NCBI RefSeq assembly: GCF_947305955.1
Contig: NZ_CAMZFB010000001.1
Span: 1 to 64,000, forward strand
Origin: an uncultured Brevundimonas sp.
GTDB taxonomy: Bacteria > Pseudomonadota > Alphaproteobacteria > Caulobacterales > Caulobacteraceae
Reading direction: 5' to 3'
DNA: 64,000 nt
Every line of letters starts with the position of its first letter. Position 1 is the first letter of the stretch. The position numbers were made by a program, and so were the translations under genes. Below the pieces are notes generated by a model. That model was not told the origin of the DNA. It did not search any database and was given only the letters and a program-made list of their open reading frames with translations. Positions 1-10,495 of the stretch are shown piece by piece.

Positions 1-50
1 GCCGTATCAGACCGTGAAAGGGACTTATGACACGCTTCCCGATCAGATGA

Positions 51-3000
51 TCAGTGCTTGTAGTTCAGGCCGATCGAGAAGCGACGACCGAACGGATCAA
101 GGTTCGAGTAGAAGTTCCCGCCAACCCAGACCGGCGGTTCTGCGTCGAAGATGTTGACCACGCCTGCGCGCAGGGTCAGGTCATCACGCACCTTGTAGCG
201 AACGGTCAGATCGTTCCGCATGAAGTTTTCCAGACGGTGATAACGGGCTTCGCGGTTGTCCCAGTTGGTCACCGTCGCCGTACGACGGTTCAGATCCTGA
301 GCCGACTGCCAGTCAGCCGTCCAGGTAAGGCTGAAGGTGTCGTTCGGACGCCAGGTCAGGTTCGAGGCAAAGCGCACCCGCGGGTAATACACACTACCTT
401 CCGATGCGGTGTAATCTGCCGGATTATCGATATTGTTGAAGTTCTTCTGTTCGATCAGCCACGAACCGTTCAAGGAATGGTCGAGGCGGCCAAAATCACG
501 ACCCAGGAAGTTGCTCAGGTCCCAGTGGTAGCGGGTCGAGAAATCAAGGCCACGAACTTCGCGTTTCGCATAGTTGAGCGAGTCCTGGACGAAGCTGGTG
601 ATGACCATACGGTCATCACGCGGGGTGGCGGGATCATCAATCGGCGAACGGGTGACACGATCGCAGTTCTGCTTAACCAGGGTGCCTTCCGGGCCCGAGA
701 CACACAGCCCAACATTGGTACCAACAGCCACCGAAGCGATCACCTGATCAATGGTGATCTCATAGTAGTCCAGCACCAGTTGGAAGTTCGGGACGAAGCG
801 AGGCTGCATCACGACCGAGAAGGTGAAGGACTCGGATTCTTCCGGTTGCAGGTCGATATTGCCTTGGTTGAAGCCCGCCACACTGGACGGATACTCCGGA
901 CGGAAGGCATTCGGTGCATTGGGATTGGTAAAGCTGAAGGTGCCCGGCGCGAAACCAAGCTCCGCGGCCAGCAGCTCGCAGTTGGCCGCACGGCGGGCCT
1001 TCACCTCTTCGTCGATGATATTGTTGATCTGGCGGGAGTCACAGACATCCGTCGGCTGAGCGAAAGTCTGGGTCGCCGGCGCATAGTTTTCACTGAGCGT
1101 CGGGGCGCGAACCGAGGTGTTAAAGCTGGTCTTGAAGGCCAGATCCTGAATCGGGCGATAGACGAGGTTCACACCGTAAACATCGCTCTTACCGAAGTGC
1201 GAGAAGTCCGATGCACGGTACGAGGCCGTGAACTCGGCATAGTCACCCAGGAAGTTGTCGCGGAACAGCGGAATGCTGATTTCTGCGAAGCCTTCTTTCA
1301 CGGAATAGTCGTGATAGAGGAAATCCGGACCGGTGTTGGACAGCAGCCAACGACCAGCCGTCGTCTTGTCGCGGCCCGTACCTTCGGTGGCTTCCTTACG
1401 CCATTCTCCGCCTAAGGCGAACCCGATGGGGCCCGCACCCCAGAAGTCCCAGAGCTGGCCGGAGACCGTACCCATCACGTCATGCTGTTCGTTCATCTGA
1501 TCGATGACGATTTCCGAACGCACATAGGCCAGAGCTTCAGGCGACTGATTGCCTTCACCGAAGATGTTCAGCGGCTGACAGGCTTTGATATCGGGATCGT
1601 CTGCGCCGATCTGGGCCGGACCGACACCTTGTCCCGTCGTCGGATCATAAGGGTTGCGGTTGGTGACCAGGCCACCATTAGCCGTGGCCAGTTGCACGCG
1701 GCAGACAATAGCACCCGGCGTCCCGAGCACGCCCAAGGTGTCGACGACTGAATCCAGAGCATAGCTGAACCGTTCGCCATCGACCGAGCGCTCGTAGTTC
1801 TTGTTGTCCACGCGACCGTAGGTATAGCCGATGTCCCAATTCAGGTTCTTGATGAACCCGACCTGTTCCAGTTCGCCATCAAGCGAGATGACGTAGCGCT
1901 GCAGTTGCTTTTCATTGAGCTGCGGACGGGTCAGGGTCCAGGCCGAATAACGGGCAAACGGCATGGCTTGAGCCGGATTGGTGACACCGCCGTAGGGGAC
2001 GCCGCCCGCGCAGCCTGCCACAGTCAGACAATACACCGGCTGCACATTGTTCATGATAGCCGTCCGCAGGTTTGCTGGCAGGAAGGCATTGTCCAAACGG
2101 GTCAGGAAGGCCGACGGACCACTGGTACGGGCGCTCAGGATCTGGGCGGAGTTGGTCGCAGATCCGACATTGCCGATATACACATCGGCAAAGGCATAAC
2201 CGGTCGCCAGTTCAGTCGTTTCGTCCTGATACTTGGCTTCAAGGTGAAGGTTGACGTTTTCGGTCAGTTTAATGTTGGCTCCGACCTGGAACAGGGCGCG
2301 CTCGCTGGCCGGATAGATTGCGTCGACGTTGAATGTCGTGTTCGGGTTCAAACCATCACCGCCCACATTGGTGACCCGGTTGGTACCACCTTTCTGGACC
2401 CAGTCGCCGAAGTTCGCGAGACGCGCGTTCAGACCATCAAAAACCCAGGTGCGTCCCGGCTCCACGCCATAGCACATGGACTGCGTAATGCTGGTCGTAC
2501 ATTGGGCCGACGGAGAAATAAGCGGATTGTTCAAGGGGCTAGGCTGATAGTTGCCCGCCAAGGTCACCTGCCCCCATTTCATCAACTGCAGGGTACGGAC
2601 GTCGCGATACAGCATCGCGTCCCACACTCCGTCAGCAGGCACGGCCGTAGGGTCAGCATCATTGGTCGTAAACGACCAGCCGTCACGGAGCCAGTCGATG
2701 TCCTCGGCAGACATCGCATCGCCCTTTTCATACTCGCCATAGCCATACAGGTTCAGACGGTCGTCAAAGAAGTTGCGCCCGACCAGACCGGCGATGCGAT
2801 ACTGCATCTGCCCATCCTGGTTGATCTGGGCGGCGCGGGCATCGATCTCAATGCCATCAAAGTCTTCGCGCAGAACATAGTTCAGCACGCCGGATACCGC
2901 GTCGGCACCATACACCGACGAGGCACCGCCCGTCACAATCTCAATATTGCGGATCAGAAGACGCGGAATAACGTCGGAGTCCACAGACAGCGAACCTGCC

Positions 3001-3419
3001 GCCGAGCCGACATGGCGACGGCCGTTCACCAGAGAAAGGGTACGCCCCGCACCGAGAGAACCCAGGTTAGGCAGAGACAGACCACCAGCATTCAACACAC
3101 CTGCTGTGGTGTCGGACGGAACCTGCGAGTTCATCAGCGCCGGGATCGTCGCCAGATATTCAATGACCGAACTCTGCCCGGTTTCCAGGATCTCGTCCTT
3201 GGTGATCTGGATTAGCGGCGTCGGCGCGGTCGCCGGGTCACGGCGGATGCGCGAGCCCGTCACGACAACTTCCTGTACGCGAGTGACCTCGTCTTCGGAT
3301 TGTGCGGTCGAGCTTTGGGCAAATGCCGGAGCGGCCAGTGCCGCGAAGCTGACGATCATAGTCGTGCCGAGAAGCGCGTTTCTCATAGTGATCATAGGTC
3401 TCTCCGAACGGTTTGACAC
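51..3419 (-). CDS. TonB-dependent receptor, with signal peptide, plug and beta-barrel
   Basis: 1122-aa ORF; N-terminal signal (MRNALLGTTMIVSFAALAAPAFAQ), TonB-box-like EVVVTGSRIRR, plug motif VTGGASSVYGADAVSGVLNY, C-terminal barrel ending FGRRFSIGLNYKH. Confidence 0.93.
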   Translation of the reverse strand: MSNRSERPMITMRNALLGTTMIVSFAALAAPAFAQSSTAQSEDEVTRVQEVVVTGSRIRRDPATAPTPLIQITKDEILETGQSSVIEYLATIPALMNSQVPSDTTAGVLNAGGLSLPNLGSLGAGRTLSLVNGRRHVGSAAGSLSVDSDVIPRLLIRNIEIVTGGASSVYGADAVSGVLNYVLREDFDGIEIDARAAQINQDGQMQYRIAGLVGRNFFDDRLNLYGYGEYEKGDAMSAEDIDWLRDGWSFTTNDADPTAVPADGVWDAMLYRDVRTLQLMKWGQVTLAGNYQPSPLNNPLISPSAQCTTSITQSMCYGVEPGRTWVFDGLNARLANFGDWVQKGGTNRVTNVGGDGLNPNTTFNVDAIYPASERALFQVGANIKLTENVNLHLEAKYQDETTELATGYAFADVYIGNVGSATNSAQILSARTSGPSAFLTRLDNAFLPANLRTAIMNNVQPVYCLTVAGCAGGVPYGGVTNPAQAMPFARYSAWTLTRPQLNEKQLQRYVISLDGELEQVGFIKNLNWDIGYTYGRVDNKNYERSVDGERFSYALDSVVDTLGVLGTPGAIVCRVQLATANGGLVTNRNPYDPTTGQGVGPAQIGADDPDIKACQPLNIFGEGNQSPEALAYVRSEIVIDQMNEQHDVMGTVSGQLWDFWGAGPIGFALGGEWRKEATEGTGRDKTTAGRWLLSNTGPDFLYHDYSVKEGFAEISIPLFRDNFLGDYAEFTASYRASDFSHFGKSDVYGVNLVYRPIQDLAFKTSFNTSVRAPTLSENYAPATQTFAQPTDVCDSRQINNIIDEEVKARRAANCELLAAELGFAPGTFSFTNPNAPNAFRPEYPSSVAGFNQGNIDLQPEESESFTFSVVMQPRFVPNFQLVLDYYEITIDQVIASVAVGTNVGLCVSGPEGTLVKQNCDRVTRSPIDDPATPRDDRMVITSFVQDSLNYAKREVRGLDFSTRYHWDLSNFLGRDFGRLDHSLNGSWLIEQKNFNNIDNPADYTASEGSVYYPRVRFASNLTWRPNDTFSLTWTADWQSAQDLNRRTATVTNWDNREARYHRLENFMRNDLTVRYKVRDDLTLRAGVVNIFDAEPPVWVGGNFYSNLDPFGRRFSIGLNYKH

Positions 3420-3732
3420 CGGTATGTCTGATTACAGACACATGTTAGACACATTCTTGATCTGCCCGTCACCGATCGAAATTCGTCGTTACTTACGTAT
3501 TTTCGCTTAATACGGCAAAGCTTATAGCAAAGCTTAAAACCTTAATTCACATTTTTTGAATATGAGATGCTCGTTTCAATTGATTGTAATTTCGAGGCAA
3601 AAATGAATATTTTCTATACATTAAAGTTTAACTGCAAAGCTTGAAATCCATCGTATCTCAATATTTCTGGGCTATACTAAAGGTTGCATATTGTTGGATT
3701 GAGTTGCCTAAAAACATCACAGGATTCAGACC

Positions 3733-4044
3733 ATGACACTCGATAACGACATTAGAGATAATGATAAGCTTAGCCGTTACGAGATCGAAGTAGATGGAAA
3801 ACTGGCTTACGTCGAGTACAACAACGTGGCCGGCGGGCGTCTGGTATCCAAGACACTGGTTCCGCCGGAACTCGAAGGGCGCGGGATTGCTTCGCGGTTG
3901 GCGAAGCATGTGCTTCAGGACATTCGCGACAAGGGTTTGAAGATCCTCCCGACTTGCACCTTCTTCGCGGCCTATATCCAAAAGCATCCGGATGAATATG
4001 CCGATCTGGTTCAGGATGGGTACAAGGCGGTTCTGGGGCTTTAA
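3733..4044 (+). CDS. small GNAT-family N-acetyltransferase (YjdJ-like)
   Basis: 103 aa; LVPPELEGRGIASRLAKHVLQDIRDKGLKILPTCTFFAAYIQKHPDE is typical of this short GNAT family. Confidence 0.85.
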   Translation: MTLDNDIRDNDKLSRYEIEVDGKLAYVEYNNVAGGRLVSKTLVPPELEGRGIASRLAKHVLQDIRDKGLKILPTCTFFAAYIQKHPDEYADLVQDGYKAVLGL

Positions 4045-4102
4045 GCGCCACGGGACGAAGGGCGGGTTCGCTTTCCCGCCCTTGGCCTGCTAGGGCAGGC
4101 CC

Positions 4103-5326
4103 ATGAAGACCAACACCCTTGATGTCCTGATTGTCGGAGCCGGCGCTGCCGGCATGATGTGCGCGATCGAAGCGGGCAAGCGCGGTCGCCGCGTGCGCGT
4201 GATCGACCATGCCAAGGCTCCCGGCGAGAAGATCCGCATCTCGGGCGGCGGTCGCTGCAACTTTACCAATACGGGCATCCATCCCGCCGCCTATCTGGGC
4301 GAGAACCCGCGTTTCGCCCTGTCGGCGCTGAAACGGTTTTCGCAGCACGACTTCATCAAGATGGTCGAGCGGCACCGCATTCCCTATCACGAGAAAACCC
4401 TCGGCCAGCTGTTCTGCGACGACAGCGCCAAGGACATCATCAAGATGCTGACCGACGAGATGAAGGCGGCCGGCGTGATCCTGTCGCTGAACCTCGGGGT
4501 CAAGGCCATCAACAAAACGGGCACGCTCTTCAGCGTCGATCTGGATGACGGGTCGCGCGTGGAGGCGCAGTCGGTCGTCATCGCTACCGGTGCCAAGTCA
4601 ATCCCCAAGATGGGGGCCACGGGCTGGGCCTATGATGTGGCGCGCCAGTTCGGCCTGCGCGTGACCGATACCCGCCCGGGGCTGGTGCCCCTGACCTTCG
4701 AGCCGACGCTGCTAGAGAGCCTGAAGCCACTGGCCGGCGTCTCGTTGGATGCCGTCGTCCAGCACAAGGCCCCGAAGGATGCGGCAGCGGGCCGCCCGAG
4801 CAAACCGACGCAGTTCCGCGAGGGCCTGCTGTTCACCCACCGTGGCCTGTCGGGACCGTCGATCCTGCAGATCAGCTCCTATTGGCGCGAGGGCGAGGCC
4901 ATCACCGTCAACTTGGCCCCTGATATCGACGTGGCCGCCGCCCTGCTGGCCGCCAAGAACGAAAACGGCAAGCAGATGGTCCATACCGCCATGGGCCACA
5001 TCGTCCCGCGCCGTCTGGCCGAGGTGCTGTGCGAACGCGCGGGCCTGAAGGGCAAGCTGGCCGAACAGGGCGACAAGAAGCTGCGCGCCCTGGCCGAAAG
5101 CGCCAATGCATGGACGGTGAAGCCCGTCGGCTCCGAAGGCTATCGTACGGCGGAGGTGACGCTGGGCGGCGTCGATACCACCCAACTGGACCAGCAGACG
5201 ATGGAGGCCAAGGACGTGAAAGGCCTCTATTTCATCGGCGAGGCGGTGGATATCACCGGCTGGCTGGGCGGCTATAATTTCCAGTGGGCGTGGTCGTCCG
5301 GCTGGGCGGCGGGTCAGGCCGCCTGA
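4103..5326 (+). CDS. HI0933/BaiN-like FAD-dependent flavoprotein (NAD(P)/FAD oxidoreductase)
   Basis: Rossmann motif DVLIVGAGAAGMMCAIEAGKRG, ISGGGRCNFTN motif, C-terminal GEAVDITGWLGGYNFQWAWSSGW. Confidence 0.9.
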   Translation: MKTNTLDVLIVGAGAAGMMCAIEAGKRGRRVRVIDHAKAPGEKIRISGGGRCNFTNTGIHPAAYLGENPRFALSALKRFSQHDFIKMVERHRIPYHEKTLGQLFCDDSAKDIIKMLTDEMKAAGVILSLNLGVKAINKTGTLFSVDLDDGSRVEAQSVVIATGAKSIPKMGATGWAYDVARQFGLRVTDTRPGLVPLTFEPTLLESLKPLAGVSLDAVVQHKAPKDAAAGRPSKPTQFREGLLFTHRGLSGPSILQISSYWREGEAITVNLAPDIDVAAALLAAKNENGKQMVHTAMGHIVPRRLAEVLCERAGLKGKLAEQGDKKLRALAESANAWTVKPVGSEGYRTAEVTLGGVDTTQLDQQTMEAKDVKGLYFIGEAVDITGWLGGYNFQWAWSSGWAAGQAA

Positions 5327-5345
5327 CGCCACGTCTTGATAGATA

Positions 5346-7064
5346 TCAGGCGGCGGCTTCGGCGGACTTCATCAAGGGCGCGAGGCTTCTGAGCAGCTCC
5401 GGCGAGGTCTTGAGTAGTTCGCGTCCCTCGGTGGAGCGGATCACCTTGATGACCTCGGCGCGGGCCTGATCGGTCAGCTTGCCGAACGGGGCCGCCTCGC
5501 CCGTGGCGATCTTCAAGAGGACAGACAGACGCTGGGCCAGCGGCTTTGGCGCATTGACGATCTGGGGCAGGAGGCGGGCTTCGTCCGCGATCCGTGCGCC
5601 GAGATTGCCCAAGGTGATGACGGCGTTTTCGGCATCCTTGCCCGTCAGGCCCGCGCCCTCGATGGCCTGTTGCAGGCGGCGCAGAGATGCCAGCTTGTGC
5701 GTGGGCGGTGAGACTTGGCCCCTGATCTCCGTCTCGAACCGCAGAGATGAAATACAGGCCTCCAGCCAACGTGCCGCTGCGCGCTTGCTGCTGCCGCCGG
5801 TGACGTTGTCGCTGAGACGCGCCAGTCGCTCGGCCTCGGCTAAGACATTAGGGCAGTCCTTCACATAGGCCGCCACAAAGTCCGCATTCACCAACAGGCG
5901 CGACCGCTCGATAAAGGCGTTCTGGACCTCTTCGAGCGTCAGCAGACGCCCTGCCGCCGCCGTCAGCGACATCGCCAGCGCCCGCAGGATGTTGATCTCG
6001 CCCTCGGCATCGCCGGAATGGAGCCGCCGCTGGCTGGTCAATTCGCGCAGCACCATCTTGGCCAGAGCGGCAGCGACCATGGGAAAATCCCCTGCCGCCA
6101 GACGTTCACCCAGCCTTGCGGCCGGACCATCGACCGGTGGCACCATGACGGCCAGCTTGGGGTCCTGGGCGACAATGGTGGCGACCTCGACAGGAGCGAC
6201 CATGCGCACCACGGCGGCCAAGGTAGCCCCCTGATCCAGAGACGGGCCGAACAGTTCCGGCAGATTATAGCGGGCCGCCAGCATCTCGCAGAGGATCTGT
6301 TCGACCGGCACCATGATCATGGCCCGAACAGGACCTGCAGCCGGTGCGCGGTCGCACATCTCCAGCAAGGTCGCCAGACGCGCCCGTGCGCCGACCTTGC
6401 CTTCCAGACCGCGCGCTACAGCGCCACCCATGCGGAAAGCGCGATCGGGGTGACCCTGAAGCTTCTCGGCGATCTGTTCGATCGGGATGCGGGCCGGATC
6501 GTCGAACTCGCCCTTGCGACCGGCGCGGGCGATACGCTCGACGGTGTCGTCGGCCAGTTTTTGATAGATGCGGATCAGGGCATGGACGTCCTGTCCGGTG
6601 GCCTGGGATTCCGGCACGGCGACCTTTTGGATCGCGTGCTGGACCTCGGCGCCGGATGCATCCAGTCGCTCGGCCAGAAGGGGCGAATGCAGAAGCTCGA
6701 ACGCCGTCGCGCCCTGACGACGCAGCCAGTCCTCCAGCACCTGTCCGAGGGATTCGCGCGCATGGAGCGTATAAAGCTCTGCGGGCGTGCGGCAGGCAGG
6801 GCCGGTCGGGCCCTCGATCTTGGATTTCTTGCGAACAGGATCGGGTGTGCCCAGACGCAAGACATTGACGGTCGAGAACTCCATCGTCGCCGGATTGAGG
6901 GTTTCCTTGGTCACCTTGACCGCGGCGGCGATGCGGTCGCGGATCACCTCTTCGGCGGTGGTGATGCTGAAGCGGCGGTCCTCATTGGCCATAAGCAAGG
7001 TCCAGTCCGCATTGGCGGTCTTGCGTATGTAAATTTCGTAGTGGACCGGTCCGGCCATCTTCAA
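5346..7064 (-). CDS. conserved hypothetical protein (about 570 aa, no family recognised)
   Basis: Long ORF with a sensible start (MAGPVHYEIYIRK...); codon usage in keeping with neighbours; divergent from chvI. Confidence 0.75.
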   Translation of the reverse strand: MKMAGPVHYEIYIRKTANADWTLLMANEDRRFSITTAEEVIRDRIAAAVKVTKETLNPATMEFSTVNVLRLGTPDPVRKKSKIEGPTGPACRTPAELYTLHARESLGQVLEDWLRRQGATAFELLHSPLLAERLDASGAEVQHAIQKVAVPESQATGQDVHALIRIYQKLADDTVERIARAGRKGEFDDPARIPIEQIAEKLQGHPDRAFRMGGAVARGLEGKVGARARLATLLEMCDRAPAAGPVRAMIMVPVEQILCEMLAARYNLPELFGPSLDQGATLAAVVRMVAPVEVATIVAQDPKLAVMVPPVDGPAARLGERLAAGDFPMVAAALAKMVLRELTSQRRLHSGDAEGEINILRALAMSLTAAAGRLLTLEEVQNAFIERSRLLVNADFVAAYVKDCPNVLAEAERLARLSDNVTGGSSKRAAARWLEACISSLRFETEIRGQVSPPTHKLASLRRLQQAIEGAGLTGKDAENAVITLGNLGARIADEARLLPQIVNAPKPLAQRLSVLLKIATGEAAPFGKLTDQARAEVIKVIRSTEGRELLKTSPELLRSLAPLMKSAEAAA

Positions 7065-7268
7065 CCCGCGTCGATATTTTGCGAGCCAATTTGTAAATCA
7101 GAGAGATTAACGTTCAGCTTCACCATACAAAAGATGAAGGGGGTTGAACCTAAAGTTGGCTCCCCCCATTTCCTGTGGCCGTAATCTGCCTTAATCATAA
7201 CGCACGGTACCGTTTGCCGTGCGTATATTACGGCCCAATCGTCCGCGTTCGTTCGCAAGGAGAAGCCC

Positions 7269-7979
7269 TTGGCTAACATCACCCTGGTCGATGACGACGA
7301 AAACATCGTCGCGTCCGTATCCCTGGCGCTGGAAAGCCATGGCCACAAAATCACGGCCTATCACGACGGTGCCTCGGGCCTCGAGGCGCTCGAGACCACG
7401 CCGCCGGATCTGGCTATTCTGGATGTGAAGATGCCGCGCATGGACGGCATGGAAGTGCTGCGCCGTCTGCGCCAGACCTCCAACATCCCCGTCATCATGC
7501 TGACGTCCAAGGACGAGGAAATCGACGAGATCCTCGGCTTCAACCTTGGTGCCGACGACTATATGCACAAGCCGTTCAGCCAGCGTCTGCTGCTGGAACG
7601 CGTCAAGGCCCTGCTGCGCCGTGCGGGCGTTGAAGGCACCGATATGGCCGACACCTCCGGTGCAAGCGATGCCAACAAGGCCATCAAGCGTGGCCCGCTG
7701 GCCATGGATCCGGCCCGTCACGAATGCACCTGGGACGGCAAGCCGGTGAAGCTGACCGTCACCGAATTCCTGCTGCTGCAAGCTCTGGCCCAACGCCCGG
7801 GCTTCGTGAAGAGCCGCGACAACCTGATGGACGCGGCCTACGACGATCAGGTCTATGTCGACGACCGCACCATCGACAGCCACGTGAAGCGCATGCGTAA
7901 GAAGTTCCGCATGGTTGACCCTGAATTCGACGCGATCGAGACCCTGTATGGCGTCGGCTACCGCTACCGCGAAGCCTAA
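7269..7979 (+). CDS. chvI: two-component response regulator, ChvI/OmpR-type
   Basis: Receiver domain ([32 protein letters not shown]) plus winged-helix domain ending [16 protein letters not shown] start after an AAGGAG-like RBS; followed by a ChvG-like kinase and hprK. Confidence 0.92.
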   Translation: MANITLVDDDENIVASVSLALESHGHKITAYHDGASGLEALETTPPDLAILDVKMPRMDGMEVLRRLRQTSNIPVIMLTSKDEEIDEILGFNLGADDYMHKPFSQRLLLERVKALLRRAGVEGTDMADTSGASDANKAIKRGPLAMDPARHECTWDGKPVKLTVTEFLLLQALAQRPGFVKSRDNLMDAAYDDQVYVDDRTIDSHVKRMRKKFRMVDPEFDAIETLYGVGYRYREA

Positions 7980-9546
7980 GACTGACAAGCCGCGCAGACG
8001 GTTCCGTTTCGGCGGATCGCGTCTGGGCGGCTTTATGCTGGCCCTCAATCTTCTCAGCCTGCTGATCATGATCGGCGGGGCACTGGCTCTGAACGAATGG
8101 AGCCGGGGGTTGATCAATGCCCGACAGGAATCGCTGTCGGTGCAGGCCGAACTTCTGTCCAACGTGCTGGGCGAGTTGGGGATCACCCAAGGCGATCCCT
8201 ATCCGGTACTGGACGACCGCGCCGCCGCCTTCTGGCTACGCGACAACTTCATTCCTACCGGCCAGCGCGCCCGCCTGTTCGACATGGACGGGATTCAGGT
8301 TTCGGATTCCTACAACGTCTCGGACAATATTCCCGGTCAGCCGCTGCCGCCCGCCCGTCCCGCGGGCTCGCCCCTGCCGGAAGAGCCGTCGCCGCAACTG
8401 ATCGAACAGGCTCGCAGCGAAGCCGACGCGGCACTGGCCGCCGAGGTGGAACTGGCCCTGCAAGGCGAACCCCAAGCCACCATCCGCCGCAATGAAGAGG
8501 GCGAACGGGTGGTTTCGGTGTCCCTGCCCGTGCGTCACGTCCAGCAGGTGCTCGGCGTGCTGACGCTGGAAGCGGGCGATGTGAATGCCACACTGGCGGC
8601 CCAGCGCCGCGCCCTGATGCCGTTCGCCTTTGTGGCCTTGGCGGTGAACCTTCTGGCCTCGCTGATCCTGCATCTGTTTGTAGCTCGTCCGGTGCTGCGT
8701 CTGTCGGCAGCAGCGGATCAGGTCCGTCTGCAACGCGCCCGCGCCATCTCCCTGCCCGACCTGACCATCCGTAAGGACGAGGTCGGCGGTCTGGCCCGCG
8801 CGCTGGAACAGATGACCGACACATTGTCGATGCGGATGGACGCCATCGAGCGTTTTGCCGCCGACGTGTCGCACGAGATCAAGAACCCGCTGACCTCGAT
8901 CCGCTCGGCGCTCGAAACCCTGCCGCTGGTCAAGACGGACGAGCAACGCGCCCGCCTGACCAATCTGCTGCAAAACGATGTGCGTCGTCTGGATCGCCTG
9001 ATTACCGACATCTCCAACGCCTCGCGTCTGGATGCCGAGCTGTCGCGTGACCGTCCACGCCAGATCGATCTGGGCGAGCTGTTGAGCGACATCATCGGCG
9101 TCTATGAGAATAGCCTGCGCGAGGGGGATATCCCCGTGCGTCTGGTCAATACGGCTGGCCAGGATGTGTCGGTCATTGGCCGTGACACGCCGCTGGGTCA
9201 GGTGTTCCGCAACCTGATCGACAATGCCCGCTCGTTCAGCCCCACGGGTGGCGAGGTGCGCGTCTTCCTTGAAAAGGACAGCACCCCGAACTTCTGGCGC
9301 ATCCGCGTCGAGGACGACGGCCCCGGTATCCCGCCCGACAACCTCGAGACCGTGTTCGAGCGTTTCTATACCTCGCGTCCCAAGGGCACGGCCTTTGGCA
9401 ACAACTCGGGCCTTGGCCTGTCGATTGTGCGCCAGATCGTGACCGCGCACGAAGGCACTGTGGTGGCCGAGAACCGCACCGAGGGCGATGCAGTGAAGGG
9501 CGCGACCTTTACGGTGCGCCTGCCTGTCGCCAACCGCCGGCTGTGA
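7948..9546 (+). CDS. chvG: sensor histidine kinase, ChvG-type
   Basis: Two TM segments, HAMP region, H-box [20 protein letters not shown], ATPase boxes; likely ATG start at 7948 ([14 protein letters not shown]) overlapping chvI. Confidence 0.9.
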   Translation: MASATATAKPKTDKPRRRFRFGGSRLGGFMLALNLLSLLIMIGGALALNEWSRGLINARQESLSVQAELLSNVLGELGITQGDPYPVLDDRAAAFWLRDNFIPTGQRARLFDMDGIQVSDSYNVSDNIPGQPLPPARPAGSPLPEEPSPQLIEQARSEADAALAAEVELALQGEPQATIRRNEEGERVVSVSLPVRHVQQVLGVLTLEAGDVNATLAAQRRALMPFAFVALAVNLLASLILHLFVARPVLRLSAAADQVRLQRARAISLPDLTIRKDEVGGLARALEQMTDTLSMRMDAIERFAADVSHEIKNPLTSIRSALETLPLVKTDEQRARLTNLLQNDVRRLDRLITDISNASRLDAELSRDRPRQIDLGELLSDIIGVYENSLREGDIPVRLVNTAGQDVSVIGRDTPLGQVFRNLIDNARSFSPTGGEVRVFLEKDSTPNFWRIRVEDDGPGIPPDNLETVFERFYTSRPKGTAFGNNSGLGLSIVRQIVTAHEGTVVAENRTEGDAVKGATFTVRLPVANRRL

Positions 9547-9980
9547 ACGACCAGCCGATCCACGCCACCACCGTCGCCATCCGCTGTGACAACAGCGGCA
9601 ACAGCGAGTGGCGCGGCGTCGTGCTGCGCGGCCCATCCGGCATCGGCAAAAGCGATCTGGCGCTGCACCTGATCGCCATGGGCGGGCGTCTGGTCGCCGA
9701 TGACCGGACCTTGATCTGGGCCAGTGGTGACGGCGTGTTTGCCCGCTGTCCCAACCCTATTCGCGGACTGATCGAGGCGCGGTCGGTGGGTATTATGACC
9801 CTGCCTGCGATGGAGCTGGTCCGTGTGCGGCTGGTCGTGGACCTGTATGATCACGCGCCCGAACGCTGTCCCGATCCGCAAGTGATACAGTGGCTTGGTC
9901 TCACCCTGCCGCTCATTTCCATCGACGCGCGATCCGCAGGGGCTGCCAGCCTGATCCACCGCGTCACAGAAGCCCTTTGA
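9543..9980 (+). CDS. hprK: short alphaproteobacterial HPr kinase/phosphorylase
   Basis: P-loop LRGPSGIGKSDLALHLIAMGGRLVADD; 145 aa C-terminal-domain-only form; overlaps chvG stop. Confidence 0.92.
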   Translation: MNDQPIHATTVAIRCDNSGNSEWRGVVLRGPSGIGKSDLALHLIAMGGRLVADDRTLIWASGDGVFARCPNPIRGLIEARSVGIMTLPAMELVRVRLVVDLYDHAPERCPDPQVIQWLGLTLPLISIDARSAGAASLIHRVTEAL

Positions 9981-10090
9981 ACCTTTGTGGGTTTGCCTCT
10001 AAGACTATCGGTTTGCAGCGGCATTGGCGGACAATGATCTGCCCCGCTTCATAATGTTCGACGGGTTAGGACCATACTGGTGTTGGCTTT

Positions 10091-10495
10091 ATGATCGGTC
10101 TTGTGATCGTCACCCACGGGGGCCTGGCTTCCGAATTCATTTCGGCGATGGAACACGTCGTCGGACCGCAGAGCGGCGTGGCCGCCATCTGCATCGGGCC
10201 GGAAGACGATATGGAACGTCGCCGTCAGGACATCCTTGATGCCTCGGCGGCGGTGGATGATGGCGATGGCGTTATCCTGCTGACCGACATGTTCGGTGGC
10301 ACGCCGTCCAATCTGGCTATTTCCGTTATGGAACAGACCAAGGCCGAGGTGATCGCCGGACTGAACCTGCCCATGCTGATCAAGCTGGCCAGCGTGCGTA
10401 ACCGCGAGACGCTGGAAGCCTGTGTCGCCCATGCCCAGGATGCGGGGCGTAAATATATCTCGGTCGCGTCGTGGGTTCTGGCGGGGGACAAATGA
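10091..10495 (+). CDS. PTS fructose/mannose-type EIIA domain protein
   Basis: MIGLVIVTHGGLASEFISAMEHVVG and LTDMFGGTPSNLAISVME are EIIA-Man motifs. Confidence 0.92.
   Translation: MIGLVIVTHGGLASEFISAMEHVVGPQSGVAAICIGPEDDMERRRQDILDASAAVDDGDGVILLTDMFGGTPSNLAISVMEQTKAEVIAGLNLPMLIKLASVRNRETLEACVAHAQDAGRKYISVASWVLAGDK

Noticed and set aside
6018-7184. 388-aa plus-strand ORF overlapping the hypothetical gene 5346-7064
   Set aside because: Composition (His/Gly/Arg-rich, low complexity) is typical of an antisense shadow; the minus-strand frame has better amino-acid composition and start context.
10024-10239. 71-aa plus-strand ORF overlapping the EIIA gene
   Set aside because: Out of frame with the well-supported EIIA-Man protein; Arg-rich translation without motifs.
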